A stretch of DNA of 64,000 nt. Origin: Lysobacter soyae. Its GTDB lineage: Bacteria; Pseudomonadota; Gammaproteobacteria; Xanthomonadales; Xanthomonadaceae. Where the stretch lies: positions 682,001 through 746,000 of the forward strand of contig NZ_CP080544.1 of assembly GCF_019551435.1 (NCBI RefSeq), written 5' to 3'. Position numbers and translations under genes: made by a program. Positions 19,161 through 37,214 of the stretch are shown here, piece by piece. Below the pieces are notes generated by a model, which searched no databases, was not told where the DNA came from, and saw only the letters and a program-made list of their open reading frames with translations. Each line of letters begins with the position of its first letter. Position 1 is the first letter of the stretch.

Positions 19161-19850
19161 ATGGCAACTGAACATAAAATCAAGGCTTATGGCCGCAAGG
19201 ACGAAGGGAAGGGTGCGAGCCGCCGCCTGCGTCATGCGGGTCGTACGCCGGCAGTGGTTTACGGTGGTGACGCCGCGCCGCAATCGATCGAAGTCGAACA
19301 CGAACCGCTGTGGCTCGCCCAGCAAAACGACTGGTTCTATTCCTCGATCATTTCGCTGGAAATCGACGGCAAAGTCGAAAGCGTGCTGTTGCGCGATATG
19401 CAACGCCATCCGTACAAGCAACTGGTCATGCACTTGGATTTCCAACGCGTGAAGGCCGGTGAAAAGCTGCACACCCGCGTGCCGTTGCACTTCATCAACA
19501 TCGAAGACTCGCCGGCCGGCAAGAACTCGGAAGTGTCGGTGACAAGTGAACTGAACGACGTCGAAGTCACCTGCTTGCCGAAAGACCTGCCGGAATTCAT
19601 CGAAGTCGATCTGTCCAAGATCAACACCGGTGACACCGTGCACCTGTCGGACGTCAAATTGCCGAAGGGCGTCGAATTGGTCCACCCGATCGATGAAGCG
19701 CACAACCCGGCAGTTGCCGTGGCACGTTTGAACCGCACCGCTGCAGCAGACGAAGCGGCCGATGAAGCCGCAGCCGCCGAAGCAACAGCCGAAGCGCAGT
19801 CTGACGCTGAAGGCGACGCACCGGCTGCCGAAGAAGGCGGCGAAGCCTGA
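19161..19850 (+). CDS. rplY: 50S ribosomal protein L25, Ctc form with acidic tail
   Basis: A 229-residue L25/Ctc protein. Its N-terminal 95 residues are the 5S-rRNA-binding L25 domain ([20 protein letters not shown]) and the middle is the TL5 beta domain ([20 protein letters not shown]). The last 35 residues are almost only Ala, Glu and Asp ([16 protein letters not shown]). It is much longer than the 94-residue E. coli L25, but this form is normal in Xanthomonadaceae. It binds 5S rRNA in the large subunit. Confidence 0.95.
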   Translation: MATEHKIKAYGRKDEGKGASRRLRHAGRTPAVVYGGDAAPQSIEVEHEPLWLAQQNDWFYSSIISLEIDGKVESVLLRDMQRHPYKQLVMHLDFQRVKAGEKLHTRVPLHFINIEDSPAGKNSEVSVTSELNDVEVTCLPKDLPEFIEVDLSKINTGDTVHLSDVKLPKGVELVHPIDEAHNPAVAVARLNRTAAADEAADEAAAAEATAEAQSDAEGDAPAAEEGGEA

Positions 19851-19900
19851 TCATGTCGAAGGGGTGCGCGGACGTCTCGTCTCGCGCATTCCGGTGAATC

Positions 19901-20479
19901 ATGGACACCATCCGGCTCATTGTCGGCCTCGGGAATCCGGGGCAGGAACACGCGAAAACCCGCCACAATGCGGGTTTTCGTTTTGTTGAAGAAATGGCGG
20001 CGCAAGCGGGCGCACGCTGGAATGTTGATGGCAAGCTGTTCGGCGAAACCGCGAAGGTGTCGATCGGCGGTCACGACGTTTGGCTGCTGAAACCGGCCAC
20101 TTTCATGAACCTGAGCGGCAAGTCGGTATTGGCGGCATTGCAGTTCTGGAAAATCGATCCCGCACAAATGCTGGTGGCCCACGATGAACTGGACTTGCCC
20201 ACGGGCCAGGTCCGATTGAAGTTCGATGGTGGCCACGGCGGCCAAAACGGCCTGCGCGACATCATGCGTTTGCTGGGCCATGGCAAGTTTCATCGTCTGC
20301 GGGTTGGTATTGGCCACCCTGGACACAAAGATCGCGTGACCGGTTGGGTGCTTGGCCGCCCGACGGCCGACGAAGACATTCTCATCGGACGCGGTGTGGA
20401 TGAAGCCCTTGCGGTTATGCCGCGCTTCATCGACGGCGACCGAAACGAAGCGCAGAAAATTCTGCACACCTCGAAATAA
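19901..20479 (+). CDS. pth: Peptidyl-tRNA hydrolase
   Basis: A 192-residue enzyme that releases peptides from prematurely dropped peptidyl-tRNA. [12 protein letters not shown], the catalytic His in TRHNAGF, the [12 protein letters not shown] loop and [11 protein letters not shown] are all present, with [12 protein letters not shown] binding the tRNA end. It lies 50 bases after rplY and 16 before ychF. Confidence 0.97.
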   Translation: MDTIRLIVGLGNPGQEHAKTRHNAGFRFVEEMAAQAGARWNVDGKLFGETAKVSIGGHDVWLLKPATFMNLSGKSVLAALQFWKIDPAQMLVAHDELDLPTGQVRLKFDGGHGGQNGLRDIMRLLGHGKFHRLRVGIGHPGHKDRVTGWVLGRPTADEDILIGRGVDEALAVMPRFIDGDRNEAQKILHTSK

Positions 20480-20495
20480 ACAGGAAGAAAAGATC

Positions 20496-21587
20496 ATGGC
20501 AATCCAATGCGGCATCGTGGGTCTCCCGAACGTCGGCAAGTCCACGCTGTTCAATGCGCTGACCAAGGCCGGTATCGCCGCCGCCAACTTTCCTTTCTGC
20601 ACGATCGAGCCCAATACCGGTGTCGTGCCTGTGCCGGATCCGCGCTTGAATGCGCTGAGTGACATCGTCAAGCCCGAACGCGTCATCCCGACGGCGGTCG
20701 AGTTCGTCGACATCGCCGGTCTCGTTGCCGGCGCGGCAAAGGGCGAAGGCCTGGGCAACAAATTCCTCGCGCACATCCGCGAGGTCGATGCCATTGCGCA
20801 CGTGGTGCGTTGCTTTGAAAATCCGGACGTGATTCACGTCAACAATAAAGTGGATCCGCTCGCCGATATCGACACGATCGATACCGAGCTCGCGCTGGCC
20901 GATCTCGAGTCCGTTGAAAAAGCGCTGCAACGCGCCGAGCGCAGTGCGAAATCCGGTGACAAAGACGCCAAGGCGCGTGCCGAAGTGTTGGGTCGCGTTC
21001 GTGTTGGACTCGATGCGGGCAAGCCCGTTCGTGCCATGGGTTTGAGTGATGAAGATCGCGCCCTGATTCGCGACTTGTTCTTGCTGACGGGCAAGCCGGT
21101 GATGTACGTCGCCAACGTATTGGAAGATGGCTTCGACAACAACGCGCATCTCGACGCCGTGCGTGTACGCGCGGAAGGCGAGGGTGCGCAAGTTGTGGCT
21201 GTCTCGGCAGCGATTGAAGAAGAACTCTCGCAATTGGAAGACGAAGACCGCGATACCTTCCTCGCCGACCTCGGCCTCGACGAACCCGGCTTGAATCGCG
21301 TCATTCGCGCGGCCTATGCCTTGCTCGGTCTGCAAACGTATTTCACCGCAGGCGTGAAAGAAGTGCGTGCCTGGACCGTGAAAAAGAACTGCACCGCACC
21401 GCAAGCCGCCGGCGCCATCCACAGCGATTTCGAAAAAGGCTTCATCCGCGCCGAAACGATGAGCTACGACGACTTCATCAAGTACAAGGGTGAGCAGGGT
21501 TGCAAAGAAGCAGGGCGCCTGCGTTTGGAAGGCAAGGAATATCGCGTGCAGGAAGGCGATATTTTGCATTTCCGGTTTAACGTCTGA
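20496..21587 (+). CDS. ychF: Ribosome-associated ATPase YchF/OLA1
   Basis: A 363-residue Obg-family P-loop protein that prefers ATP. It has the G1 motif [15 protein letters not shown]3 [17 protein letters not shown], a coiled-coil insertion ([16 protein letters not shown]) and a C-terminal TGS domain ending [10 protein letters not shown]. The ATG at 20496 has AGGA upstream and gives the exact family length; the frame is open earlier inside pth but is not used. It is followed by a dense repeat region. Confidence 0.95.
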   Translation: MAIQCGIVGLPNVGKSTLFNALTKAGIAAANFPFCTIEPNTGVVPVPDPRLNALSDIVKPERVIPTAVEFVDIAGLVAGAAKGEGLGNKFLAHIREVDAIAHVVRCFENPDVIHVNNKVDPLADIDTIDTELALADLESVEKALQRAERSAKSGDKDAKARAEVLGRVRVGLDAGKPVRAMGLSDEDRALIRDLFLLTGKPVMYVANVLEDGFDNNAHLDAVRVRAEGEGAQVVAVSAAIEEELSQLEDEDRDTFLADLGLDEPGLNRVIRAAYALLGLQTYFTAGVKEVRAWTVKKNCTAPQAAGAIHSDFEKGFIRAETMSYDDFIKYKGEQGCKEAGRLRLEGKEYRVQEGDILHFRFNV

Positions 21588-21602
21588 GGCGGGCCTTAAA
21601 AA

Positions 21603-21650
21603 GCGCCTCATCCGGCGCTGCGCGCCACCTTCTCCACTCCGTGGAGAAGG
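21603..21650 (-). repeat. REP-like palindrome, copy 1 (inverted)
   Basis: Reads GCGCCTCATCCGGCGC, then CTTCTCCAC-TCC-GTGGAGAAG, the reverse orientation of the family core. It sits 16 bases after the ychF stop and may serve as the transcript end. Confidence 0.85.
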
Positions 21651-21657
21651 AAATCCT

Positions 21658-21712
21658 TCCCCTCTCCATCTCCGATGGAGAGGGTGCCCCGAAGGGGCGG
21701 GTGAGGCGCTCT
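21658..21712 (+). repeat. REP-like palindrome, copy 2
   Basis: CCCTCTCCATC-TCC-GATGGAGAGGG, then GCCCC-GAA-GGGGC, then GGGTGAGGCGCT. The two stems and the conserved tail show it belongs to the same family with compensatory changes in the first stem. Confidence 0.85.
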
Positions 21713-21718
21713 TGACTT

Positions 21719-21771
21719 CCCCTCTCCACAAAGTGGAGAGGGTGCCCCGAATGGGGCGGGTGAGGCGCTCC
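21719..21771 (+). repeat. REP-like palindrome, copy 3
   Basis: CCCTCTCCAC-AAA-GTGGAGAGGG, then GCCCC-GAAT-GGGGC and GGGTGAGGCGCTC. It is in tandem with copy 2, so together with copy 1 this is a BIME-like cluster between ychF and the isoaspartyl peptidase gene. Confidence 0.85.
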
Positions 21772-21815
21772 TCAAGCGTCTAAACTCACCCAATCCCCGC
21801 CAAACACTCCATCCC

Positions 21816-22862
21816 ATGCCACGCAAGCTCGCCCTCAGCGCACTGCTCTTCGCCGCGACCCTGCCGTTCAGCGCCAAGGCCGCAGAAAACCCCAAAGCCG
21901 TCCTCGTCATCCACGGCGGCGCCGGCGTCATCAAGCGCACTATGAGCGCCCAAGACGAGGCGGAGATCCGTGCTGCGATGTCCACCGCGCTGACGCGCGG
22001 TTATCAACAACTGCAGCAGGGCAAGCCCGCGCTAGATGCCGTTACCGCGGCCATCACCGTGCTCGAAGACAGTCCCCATTTCAACGCCGGTAAGGGTGCT
22101 GTATTCACCCATGACGGCAAAAACGAGCTCGACAGTTCGATCATGGAAGGCAAAACCCGCCGGGCCGGTGCGGTCGCCGGTGTTCACCACATCCGTAATC
22201 CGATTCTTGCCGCGCGTGCGGTGATGGAAAAATCCAGCCACGTCATGCTGGTGGGCGACGGTGCGGAAGCCTTCGCAAAAGAACAGGGCATCACCCTGGT
22301 CGATCCTTCTTACTTCAAGACCGAAAAACGCTGGAAACAGCTGCAAAAGACTCTGAACGAAGAAAAGCGCAAAACCGCCTTCACCGACGTCGAAGCGCGC
22401 AAACATTTCGGCACAGTTGGCGCCGTCGCCCTCGACGCCGCAGGCGGGCTCGCGGCAGGCACCTCCACCGGCGGCATGATGAACAAGCGTTGGGGTCGGG
22501 TCGGGGATTCGCCCATCATCGGCGCCGGCACCTGGGCCGATGAGCGTTGCGGCGTCTCCGGCACCGGCTGGGGTGAGTACTACATCCGCACCCACGCGGC
22601 CAGCGCGGTGTGTGAACGCATGAAGTACCTGAATGAGCACCCTGCGCAGGCCGGACAAGCGGTCATTAACGAAGAAATCCCGCGTTTGGGCGGCGACGGC
22701 GGGGCGATTGTGCTCTCCGCGACAGGTGAATTCGCGTTTCCGTTCAACACCGACGGTATGTTTCGCGGCTGGATCGGCGCCGACGGGATTCCCCACGTCG
22801 CCATCTTCGCGGATGAGATAATGACCGGAGATCAGCGTTCCGACGCAGGTCAGAAAAGATAG
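21816..22862 (+). CDS. Exported isoaspartyl peptidase / plant-type L-asparaginase
   Basis: A 348-residue Ntn-hydrolase with a signal peptide (MPRKLALSALLFAATLPFSA, cleavage near AKA). VIHGGAGVIKR is the family N-terminus, FNAGKGAVFT forms the substrate loop, and HFGTVGAVALD carries the nucleophile Thr that becomes the new N-terminus after autocleavage into alpha and beta chains. GTSTGGMMNKRWGRVGDSPIIGAGT follows, as usual. It hydrolyses beta-aspartyl peptides and asparagine, probably in the periplasm. It stands alone after the REP cluster. Confidence 0.92.
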   Translation: MPRKLALSALLFAATLPFSAKAAENPKAVLVIHGGAGVIKRTMSAQDEAEIRAAMSTALTRGYQQLQQGKPALDAVTAAITVLEDSPHFNAGKGAVFTHDGKNELDSSIMEGKTRRAGAVAGVHHIRNPILAARAVMEKSSHVMLVGDGAEAFAKEQGITLVDPSYFKTEKRWKQLQKTLNEEKRKTAFTDVEARKHFGTVGAVALDAAGGLAAGTSTGGMMNKRWGRVGDSPIIGAGTWADERCGVSGTGWGEYYIRTHAASAVCERMKYLNEHPAQAGQAVINEEIPRLGGDGGAIVLSATGEFAFPFNTDGMFRGWIGADGIPHVAIFADEIMTGDQRSDAGQKR

Positions 22863-22883
22863 AAAACAATCTTTTCAAAGGCG

Positions 22884-22912
22884 TTGACATAACTTCAGAT
22901 CAGCCTCAGAAT
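22884..22912 (+). promoter_or_regulatory. Sigma-70 promoter of tRNA-Tyr-Gly-Thr-tuf
   Basis: A consensus -35 TTGACA (22884-22889), a 17-base spacer and -10 CAGAAT (22907-22912). Transcription would start near 22919, about 26 bases before tRNA-Tyr. This fits the conserved tRNA-tufB type operon. Confidence 0.75.
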
Positions 22913-22944
22913 AGTCGGCTCTTTCACCGCCAGTCGGTTTCGGC

Positions 22945-23030
22945 GGAGGGATACCCAAGCGGCCAACGGGGGCAGACTGTAAATCTGCTGGCTTACGCCT
23001 TCGGTGGTTCGAATCCACCTCCCTCCACCA
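22945..23030 (+). tRNA. tRNA-Tyr (anticodon GTA)
   Basis: Long-variable-arm tRNA with acceptor GGAGGGA/TCCCTCC, anticodon loop CTGTAAA (GTA), T-arm GGTTCGAATCC and encoded CCA. It is the first gene of the tRNA-tuf unit. Confidence 0.96.
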
Positions 23031-23085
23031 TCTTCAAAACATCGAAGACGGCACGAACAAAACTGATGTTGAAGATGTTCCCGAT

Positions 23086-23159
23086 GCGGGAGTAGTTCAA
23101 TGGTAGAACTGTAGCCTTCCAAGCTACTAGTGCGGGTTCGATTCCCGTCTCCCGCTCCA
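23086..23159 (+). tRNA. tRNA-Gly (anticodon TCC)
   Basis: Acceptor GCGGGAG/CTCCCGC, anticodon stem GTAGC/GCTAC around CTTCCAA (TCC), T-arm GGTTCGATTCC, and encoded CCA. Confidence 0.96.
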
Positions 23160-23192
23160 CTGAATTGCTTTATCGGGTAACAGTAAAACTCC

Positions 23193-23268
23193 GCTCACGT
23201 AGCTCAGTCGGTAGAGCACCTCCTTGGTAAGGAGGAGGTCGATGGTTCGATTCCATTCGTGAGCACCA
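23193..23268 (+). tRNA. tRNA-Thr (anticodon GGT)
   Basis: Acceptor GCTCACG/CGTGAGC, anticodon stem CCTCC/GGAGG around TTGGTAA (GGT), T-arm GGTTCGATTCC, encoded CCA. It is 27 bases before tuf copy 1. Confidence 0.96.
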
Positions 23269-23295
23269 CTTTCAAATACCAAACCGAGACGCGAC

Positions 23296-24486
23296 ATGGC
23301 AAAGGAAAAGTTTGAGCGCAAGAAGCCACACGTGAACGTGGGCACGATTGGTCACGTTGACCATGGCAAAACGACCTTGACGGCAGCACTGACGAAGGTT
23401 GGCGCAGAGCGTTTCGGTGGTGAATTCAAAGACTACTCGGCGATTGACGCCGCGCCGGAAGAGAAGGCCCGTGGTATCACGATCTCGACCGCGCACGTTG
23501 AATACGAAAGCCCGACGCGCCACTACGCGCACGTTGACTGCCCGGGCCACGCCGACTACGTGAAGAACATGATCACGGGTGCAGCGCAGATGGACGGCGC
23601 GATCCTGGTGTGCTCGGCCGCTGACGGCCCGATGCCGCAAACCCGCGAACACATCCTGCTGTCGCGCCAAGTTGGCGTGCCGCACATTGTGGTGTTCTTG
23701 AACAAGGCTGACATGGTTGACGACGCCGAGCTGCTCGAACTCGTCGAAATGGAAGTCCGTGAATTGCTGTCGAAGTACGACTTCCCGGGCGACGACACCC
23801 CGATCGTGCACGGTTCGGCTCGCTTGGCTTTGGAAGGCGACCAATCGGACATCGGCGTGCCGGCCATCCTGAAGTTGGTTGACGCGTTGGATTCGTACAT
23901 TCCGGAACCGGAACGCGACATCGACAAGCCGTTCCTGATGCCGGTGGAAGACGTGTTCTCGATCTCGGGTCGCGGCACCGTGGTGACCGGCCGTATCGAA
24001 CGCGGCATCATCAAGGTTGGTGACGAAATCGAAATCGTCGGTATCCGTCCGACCCAGAAGACGACCGTGACCGGCGTTGAAATGTTCCGCAAGCTGCTGG
24101 ACCAAGGTCAAGCAGGCGACAACGCAGGTTTGCTGTTGCGCGGTACCAAGCGTGACGACGTTGAGCGCGGCCAAGTGTTGTGCAAGCCGGGTTCGATCAA
24201 CCCGCATACCGACTTCGAAGCCGAAGTGTATGTGTTGTCGAAAGACGAAGGTGGCCGTCACACGCCGTTCTTCAAGGGTTACCGTCCGCAGTTCTACTTC
24301 CGTACCACCGATATCACCGGTGCGGTTGAATTGCCGGAAGGCGTTGAAATGGTGATGCCGGGCGACAACGTGAAGATGGTTGTCAGCTTGATCAACCCGG
24401 TGGCCATGGACGAAGGTCTGCGCTTCGCGATCCGCGAAGGCGGCCGTACCGTCGGCGCCGGCGTGGTTTCGAAGATCATCAAGTAA
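23296..24486 (+). CDS. tuf: Elongation factor Tu, copy 1
   Basis: EF-Tu of 396 residues delivers aminoacyl-tRNA to the ribosome. G1 [10 protein letters not shown]3 DCPGHADY and G4 NKADM are intact. It is the last member of the tRNA-Tyr-Gly-Thr-tuf unit (the tufB arrangement). The protein is identical to copy 2 at 40506-41696. By eye I find two synonymous DNA differences: 23328 A versus 40538 G, and 24468 T versus 41678 C. The downstream 33 bases are also identical between the copies. Confidence 0.98.
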   Translation: MAKEKFERKKPHVNVGTIGHVDHGKTTLTAALTKVGAERFGGEFKDYSAIDAAPEEKARGITISTAHVEYESPTRHYAHVDCPGHADYVKNMITGAAQMDGAILVCSAADGPMPQTREHILLSRQVGVPHIVVFLNKADMVDDAELLELVEMEVRELLSKYDFPGDDTPIVHGSARLALEGDQSDIGVPAILKLVDALDSYIPEPERDIDKPFLMPVEDVFSISGRGTVVTGRIERGIIKVGDEIEIVGIRPTQKTTVTGVEMFRKLLDQGQAGDNAGLLLRGTKRDDVERGQVLCKPGSINPHTDFEAEVYVLSKDEGGRHTPFFKGYRPQFYFRTTDITGAVELPEGVEMVMPGDNVKMVVSLINPVAMDEGLRFAIREGGRTVGAGVVSKIIK

Positions 24487-24494
24487 TCATCCCC

Positions 24495-24545
24495 CTCCTT
24501 CTCCACAAAGTGGAGAAGGTGCCCCGAAGGGGCGGATGAGGCGCT
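24495..24545 (+). repeat. REP-like palindrome, copy 4 (after tuf1)
   Basis: CCTTCTCCAC-AAA-GTGGAGAAGG-T-GCCCC-GAA-GGGGC-GGATGAGGCGC, the clearest form of the family. It begins 8 bases after the tuf stop. Confidence 0.9.
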
Positions 24546-24571
24546 CTAAAAAGGTGCCCTTGATGCGCACA

Positions 24572-24605
24572 AAGGCGAACGGAACACCGTTCGCCCTTGT
24601 CGTTT
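24572..24605 (+). terminator. Hairpin with TTGTCGTTT tail ahead of tRNA-Trp/secE
   Basis: AAGGCGAACGG (24572-24582), loop AACA, then CCGTTCGCCCTT with a one-base bulge, followed by GTCGTTT. It may end tuf transcription or act as a leader attenuator for tRNA-Trp-secE-nusG. The same tail appears in front of rpsJ and, in variant form, rpsL and rpoB. Confidence 0.6.
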
Positions 24606-24631
24606 AAACAAGACGTGGATTCAACAGGTTT

Positions 24632-24707
<76 letters not shown>

Positions 24708-24755
24708 CTCCACTGACGCGATCCTCCGGGATCGAACAAGAAGGTTCGATAAAGC

Positions 24756-25142
24756 GTGAATAGCAAAGCGGTTCAAAACAAACCCAAAGCGAGCAACGGC
24801 GCCGATATGGCGAAGTTCGTCGTGGCAGGTCTGTTGCTTGCAGCAAGCGTCTTCGCCTACTACTGGTTTGATGGTCAATGGAGCGCCTGGTTGCGCGTCC
24901 TGACCGTGGTTGGTGGGATGGCAGTGTCCGCACTCATCTTCATGTCGAGCACGAAAGGTCCGAAGCTGCGCGAGTTCACCCGCGAATCGATCTTCGAGCT
25001 CCGCAAAGTGGTTTGGCCGACCCGCCAAGAAGCCATGCGCATGACCTGGATCGTCATGCTCGTGGTCGTGATTTTCAGCCTCGTTTTGTTCGGCTTCGAC
25101 GCGATCATCGCGCAGCTGATCAAGTGGCTGTTGTCCCGCTGA
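24756..25142 (+). CDS. secE: Preprotein translocase subunit SecE
   Basis: A 128-residue membrane subunit of the SecYEG channel with three spans: [35 protein letters not shown] and the essential third span [20 protein letters not shown]. It also has the conserved amphipathic segment [17 protein letters not shown]. The start is GTG at 24756 with AAGG further upstream than usual. It pairs with SecY, encoded in the spc operon at 62 kb. Confidence 0.95.
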   Translation: MNSKAVQNKPKASNGADMAKFVVAGLLLAASVFAYYWFDGQWSAWLRVLTVVGGMAVSALIFMSSTKGPKLREFTRESIFELRKVVWPTRQEAMRMTWIVMLVVVIFSLVLFGFDAIIAQLIKWLLSR

Positions 25143-25161
25143 TACAGGATTTGGAAAAGAC

Positions 25162-25773
25162 ATGACCGAAGCAACGCAAGAAGAAATCGCAACGAAGATG
25201 GACGACAACCGCAACCTGCGCTGGTATGTCGTGCACGCGTATTCCGGTTTCGAGAAGACCGTTGCACAGGCATTGCGCGAACGCATCGTCAATTACGACA
25301 TGCAAAGCAAATTCGGCGACGTCATTGTCCCGACCGAAGAGGTCGTGGAAATGCGTTCGGGCCAAAAACGCCGCTCGGAACGCAAGTTCTTCCCGGGCTA
25401 CGTGTTGGTTCAAATCGCCACCAATAAAGAAAACGGCATTCCGCGCATCGACAACGAAAGCTGGCACTTGATCAAGGAAACCTCCAAGGTCATGGGCTTC
25501 ATCGGCGGCACCGCCGACCGTCCGCTGCCGATCGCCGACGAAGAGGCTGATCGCATCCTCGATCGCGTGCAAGAAGGTGTCGAGAAGCCGCGTCCGAAGG
25601 TGCTGTTCGAAGCCGGCGAAATGGTCCGTGTTGTCGATGGCCCGTTCAACGATTTCAACGGCGTCGTCGAAGAAGTCAATTACGAAAAGAGCAAGGTCCG
25701 CGTGGCCGTGCTGATTTTCGGTCGTTCCACCCCGGTCGAGCTCGAGTTCGGCCAGGTTGAAAAGCAAAAATAA
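25162..25773 (+). CDS. nusG: Transcription termination/antitermination factor NusG
   Basis: A 203-residue protein with an NGN domain ([29 protein letters not shown]) and a C-terminal KOW domain ([25 protein letters not shown]). It binds RNA polymerase and couples it to Rho or the ribosome. A leader of about 14 residues precedes the usual RWYVV start. The secE-nusG-rplK order is universal in the group. Confidence 0.97.
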   Translation: MTEATQEEIATKMDDNRNLRWYVVHAYSGFEKTVAQALRERIVNYDMQSKFGDVIVPTEEVVEMRSGQKRRSERKFFPGYVLVQIATNKENGIPRIDNESWHLIKETSKVMGFIGGTADRPLPIADEEADRILDRVQEGVEKPRPKVLFEAGEMVRVVDGPFNDFNGVVEEVNYEKSKVRVAVLIFGRSTPVELEFGQVEKQK

Positions 25774-25839
25774 GTTGTAAAACCCCAAAGACGAGGAGCG
25801 GACCGCAAGGCGAGCGATTGAACTCGAAGGAGAAAGAAA

Positions 25840-26268
25840 GTGGCAAAGAAAGTTATTGGTTACATCAAACTGCAGGTGAAGGCGGGTCAAGCCAACCCTT
25901 CGCCGCCGGTCGGTCCGGCCCTCGGCCAACGCGGCCTCAACATCATGGAATTCTGCAAAGCGTTCAACGCTGCGACGCAGAAGCTGGAACCGGGTTTGCC
26001 GATTCCGACCGTGATCACCGCGTATTCGGATAAGACCTTCACCTTCATCACCAAGACGCCGCCGGCGACCATCTTGTTGAAGAAGGCTGTGGGCATCCAG
26101 TCGGGCTCCAAGCGCCCGAACACCGAAAAGGTGGGCAAGGTCACCCGCAAGCAACTTGAAGAAATCGCAAAGGCCAAAGAACCCGATCTGACTGCTGCAG
26201 ATCTGGACGCGGCTGTAAAAACCATCGCGGGTTCGGCCCGTTCGATGGGCCTGACGGTGGAGGGCTGA
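25840..26268 (+). CDS. rplK: 50S ribosomal protein L11
   Basis: A 142-residue L11 starting at GTG 25840 with AAGGAGAAAGAAA upstream. The N-domain is [20 protein letters not shown] and the rRNA-binding C-domain includes [20 protein letters not shown]. It is part of the GTPase-associated centre with L10 and L7/L12 encoded just downstream. Confidence 0.97.
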   Translation: MAKKVIGYIKLQVKAGQANPSPPVGPALGQRGLNIMEFCKAFNAATQKLEPGLPIPTVITAYSDKTFTFITKTPPATILLKKAVGIQSGSKRPNTEKVGKVTRKQLEEIAKAKEPDLTAADLDAAVKTIAGSARSMGLTVEG

Positions 26269-26272
26269 TCCC

Positions 26273-26971
26273 ATGGCACAAACGAAACGTCAAAAGAACA
26301 TCGCCGCTGCCGTGCAACAAGGCAAGGCATACGCCATTGATGAAGCACTGAAGATCGTCAAGGACAACAGCAAGACCAAGTTCGTGGAATCGGTCGACGT
26401 GGCCGTGCGCCTCGGCGTCGATGCGCGCAAGTCGGACCAACAAGTCCGCGGCTCGACCGTGTTGCCGGAAGGCACCGGTAAGTCGGTTCGCGTTGCTGTG
26501 TTCGTGCCGGCCGGTGCGAAGGCTGAAGAAGCTTTGGCTGCTGGCGCCGACATCGTCGGTATGGATGATCTGGCTGAAAAAATGCAAGCCGGTGATCTGA
26601 ACTACGACGTCGTCATCGCGACCCCGGACGCCATGCGCGTTGTGGGTAAGCTCGGTACCGTGCTCGGTCCGCGCGGCTTGATGCCGAACCCGAAGGTCGG
26701 CACCGTTTCCCCGAACGTCGGTGAAGCTGTGAAGAACGCCAAGGGTGGCCAGGTCCGTTACCGCACCGACAAGGCCGGTATCATCCACTGCACCATCGGC
26801 AAGGCTGACTTCGATGCCGCCAAGCTGAAGAACAACCTGGAAGCGCTGCTCGTCGACCTGGTCAAGGCCAAGCCCTCGACCTCGAAGGGCACTTACCTGC
26901 AAAAAGTGGCCATCAGCTCGACGATGGGCCCGGGCGTCACGGTCGACCAGTCGACCCTGAACCTCAAGTAA
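26273..26971 (+). CDS. rplA: 50S ribosomal protein L1
   Basis: A 232-residue L1 that binds 23S rRNA at the mobile L1 stalk and, in relatives, represses its own rplKA m[41 protein letters not shown] and [18 protein letters not shown] are characteristic. It starts four bases after rplK. A REP-like element follows the stop at once. Confidence 0.97.
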   Translation: MAQTKRQKNIAAAVQQGKAYAIDEALKIVKDNSKTKFVESVDVAVRLGVDARKSDQQVRGSTVLPEGTGKSVRVAVFVPAGAKAEEALAAGADIVGMDDLAEKMQAGDLNYDVVIATPDAMRVVGKLGTVLGPRGLMPNPKVGTVSPNVGEAVKNAKGGQVRYRTDKAGIIHCTIGKADFDAAKLKNNLEALLVDLVKAKPSTSKGTYLQKVAISSTMGPGVTVDQSTLNLK

Positions 26972-26972
26972 T

Positions 26973-27026
26973 CCCCTTCTCCACGAAGTGGAGAAGGTGC
27001 CCCCGAAGGGGGCGGATGAGGCGCTT
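26973..27026 (+). repeat. REP-like palindrome, copy 5 (after rplA)
   Basis: CCTTCTCCAC-GAA-GTGGAGAAGG-T-GCCCCC-GAA-GGGGGC-GGATGAGGCGC. It begins one or two bases after the rplA stop. The first-stem loop (GAA) differs from the tuf copy (AAA). Confidence 0.9.
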
Positions 27027-27061
27027 TCAAGTTCAAGAGACTAGAAGCGCCACACCCCCAA

Positions 27062-27084
27062 CCCCTCTCACGGAGGGAGAGGGG
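27062..27084 (+). repeat. Variant palindrome in rplA-rplJ gap
   Basis: CCCCTCTC-ACGGAGG-GAGAGGGG, a short perfect eight-pair stem resembling the CCCTCTCC/GGAGAGGG form of REP copies 2 and 3 but lacking the second stem and tail. It may be a relic. Confidence 0.5.
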
Positions 27085-27099
27085 AGGAAAAAATTTTGA

Positions 27100-27402
27100 A
27101 GGCCCGCGCAACGCAAGTTGCGCGACGCCATCAAAGACCGCAGGTGCGGTCGGCGCAGTTCGACGACGGGCAAGGAAGCTCGACACGGCAAGGAATCGCC
27201 GTCGAACAAAGCGAGGCTGCTTAATCCTGTCCGGTAACGGACACAACCTGCGTAGATGGTCGCCCTTCCAATATGTTTCGGGGTTCGCCTCGATTCGGAA
27301 GCCGGCACCTAGGGATGCTTGCATCCCCGACACCACGGAAGGTGTTGATTGAGCCCGCAACCGGCTGGAGCCGGATGCGGAAATTCGAAAAGAGGAATGC
27401 CA
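27100..27402 (+). promoter_or_regulatory. rplJ upstream leader, candidate L10 autoregulatory region
   Basis: The 431-base rplA-rplJ gap has no gene. After the repeats it contains several hairpins: TGTCCG-GTAA-CGGACA (27229-27244), GGGATG-CTTG-CATCCC (27312-27327) and CCGGC-TGGA-GCCGG (27361-27374). In gammaproteobacteria the L10-(L7/L12)4 complex binds the rplJ leader to repress translation, so this is the expected position. The match to the known L10 leader fold is not verified, and I find no convincing -35/-10 pair. Confidence 0.4.
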
Positions 27403-27942
27403 ATGGCTCTTAATCTGAACCAAAAGAAAGACGTCGTCGCAGAAGTGGCTGACGTTGCCGCCAAGGCCCATTCCCTGATCGCCGCCGAATATGCTGGCAC
27501 CACGGTCGAACAACTGACCGCGATGCGCAAAAAGGCCCGTGAAACCGGCGTGTACTTGAAAGTTGTCAAGAACACCCTGGCTGCACGTGCTGTGGACGGC
27601 ACCGAATTCGAATGCGCCAAAGACGCATTGGTCGGTCCGCTCCTCTATGCATTTTCGTTGGAAGAGCCCGGCGCTGCCGGTCGCTTGGTCAAGGAATTCG
27701 CCAAGGGCAACGACAAGCTGCAACCGAAGTTGGTGGTCGTGGGTGGTCAATCCTACCCGGCCAGCCACGTCGAAGTGCTTGCCTCGCTTCCGACCCTCGA
27801 ACAAGCCCTGGGCATGCTTGCCCGCGTCTTGGCCGAGCCGGCATCGATGTTCGCACGTGTGGTCAAGGCTGTTGCCGACCAGCAAGGTGGTGGCGATGCC
27901 GCCCCGGCTGAAGAAGCAACCGAAACCGCTGCAGCGGAATAA
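27403..27942 (+). CDS. rplJ: 50S ribosomal protein L10
   Basis: A 179-residue L10, the base of the L7/L12 stalk. [21 protein letters not shown] and [19 protein letters not shown] form the rRNA-binding domain, and the C-terminal helix [20 protein letters not shown] binds L12 dimers. The ATG at 27403 has AGAGGA upstream; the open frame back to 27349 is not used. Confidence 0.97.
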   Translation: MALNLNQKKDVVAEVADVAAKAHSLIAAEYAGTTVEQLTAMRKKARETGVYLKVVKNTLAARAVDGTEFECAKDALVGPLLYAFSLEEPGAAGRLVKEFAKGNDKLQPKLVVVGGQSYPASHVEVLASLPTLEQALGMLARVLAEPASMFARVVKAVADQQGGGDAAPAEEATETAAAE

Positions 27943-28011
27943 TCCGCAACGTCTTTTAACGCGAACCGGATCTCCGGTTCTCATCCGAAACATTAATTGA
28001 AGGTACTCACA

Positions 28012-28386
28012 ATGTCGCTTACCAACGAACAAATCGTTGACGCCATCGCCGCCAAGTCGCTGATGGAAGTCATGGAACTGGTCAAGGCCATCGAAGAAAA
28101 GTTCGGCGTCACCGCCGCTGCTCCGGTCATGATGGCCGGCCCGGCTGCCGGCCCGGCTGCTGCTGCTGAAGAACAAACCGAATTCAACGTCATCCTGAAG
28201 GCTGCCGGTGACAAGAAGGTTGAAGTCATCAAGGCAGTGCGCGCAATCACCGGTCTGGGCTTGAAGGAAGCCAAAGACATGGTCGAAGGCGCACCGCAAA
28301 CCGTGAAGGAAGGCGCTTCGAAGGAAGACGCTGAAAAGATGAAGAAGGACCTGGAAGCTGCTGGCGCTCAAGTCGAGCTCAAGTAA
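28012..28386 (+). CDS. rplL: 50S ribosomal protein L7/L12
   Basis: A 124-residue stalk protein: N-terminal dimerisation helices ([20 protein letters not shown]), an Ala/Gly/Pro hinge ([14 protein letters not shown]), and a C-terminal factor-binding domain with [20 protein letters not shown]. It recruits EF-G, EF-Tu and release factors. The start at 28012 follows AAGGTACTCACA. Confidence 0.98.
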   Translation: MSLTNEQIVDAIAAKSLMEVMELVKAIEEKFGVTAAAPVMMAGPAAGPAAAAEEQTEFNVILKAAGDKKVEVIKAVRAITGLGLKEAKDMVEGAPQTVKEGASKEDAEKMKKDLEAAGAQVELK

Positions 28387-28423
28387 GTTTTCATGCGCTG
28401 CCTGCAATCGTAGGTAGCCAAGC

Positions 28424-28458
28424 CAAGGCTGGGGGTTCGCCCCCGGCCTTTGGCCGTT
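28424..28458 (+). terminator. Attenuator-like hairpin between rplL and rpoB
   Basis: AAGGC(T)GGGGG (28425-28435), loop TTCG, CCCCC(G)GCCTT (28440-28450), extendable by GCCA/TGGC, then CGTTTT. In E. coli partial termination between rplL and rpoB reduces polymerase subunits relative to ribosomal proteins, and this element is in the same place. The whole 246-base gap holds no gene. Confidence 0.65.
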
Positions 28459-28632
28459 TTATGAAATACGTAATAGATCTACCGCAATACACGCGATTTG
28501 GAAGTGGTAATAGAGGGCGTGCTGGTGCCGGCAATACCAGCGACTTCCAACTGACAGCACAGCGCCGCAAGGCGATTTCCTGACAGTTCCAACGGCGTTC
28601 CGTTGGCCTCAAATGAAGGTGATTTCAAGATC

Positions 28633-37052
<8,420 letters not shown>

Positions 37053-37170
37053 GTTATACTTAGCGGGTTAGAGGGGCCTTAGGGCCACCTCCAGATTCTG
37101 GAAAGAGGTGCCAAGGAATGGCGCCTCGTGTCCAGTTCACGGATGAGGGGATTAATGAAGTTTTGCCGGT
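37053..37170 (+). other. rpoC-rpsL intergenic stretch, first half
   Basis: No gene is seen. It contains AGGTGCC-AAGGAAT-GGCGCCT (37107-37127), a seven-pair hairpin without a T run, and no clear intrinsic terminator after rpoC. It leads into the rpsL promoter. Confidence 0.5.
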
Positions 37171-37200
37171 TTGACGCGCAGGCGTCGAGCCGGCTATACT
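37171..37200 (+). promoter_or_regulatory. Promoter of rpsL-rpsG-fusA-tuf
   Basis: -35 TTGACG (37171-37176), 18-base spacer, -10 TATACT (37195-37200). Transcription would begin near 37207, shortly before the leader hairpin. Confidence 0.8.
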
Positions 37201-37214
37201 TTTTCGTCTAACTT

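Noticed and set aside
21603-21771. Possible CRISPR array in the clustered palindromes after ychF
   Set aside because: Units are inverted or tandem REP elements with second stems and no unique spacers of constant length; no cas gene is present.
23272-24261. Long frames antisense to both tuf genes (also 40491-41471)
   Set aside because: They are codon-bias shadows of EF-Tu and are duplicated only because tuf is duplicated.
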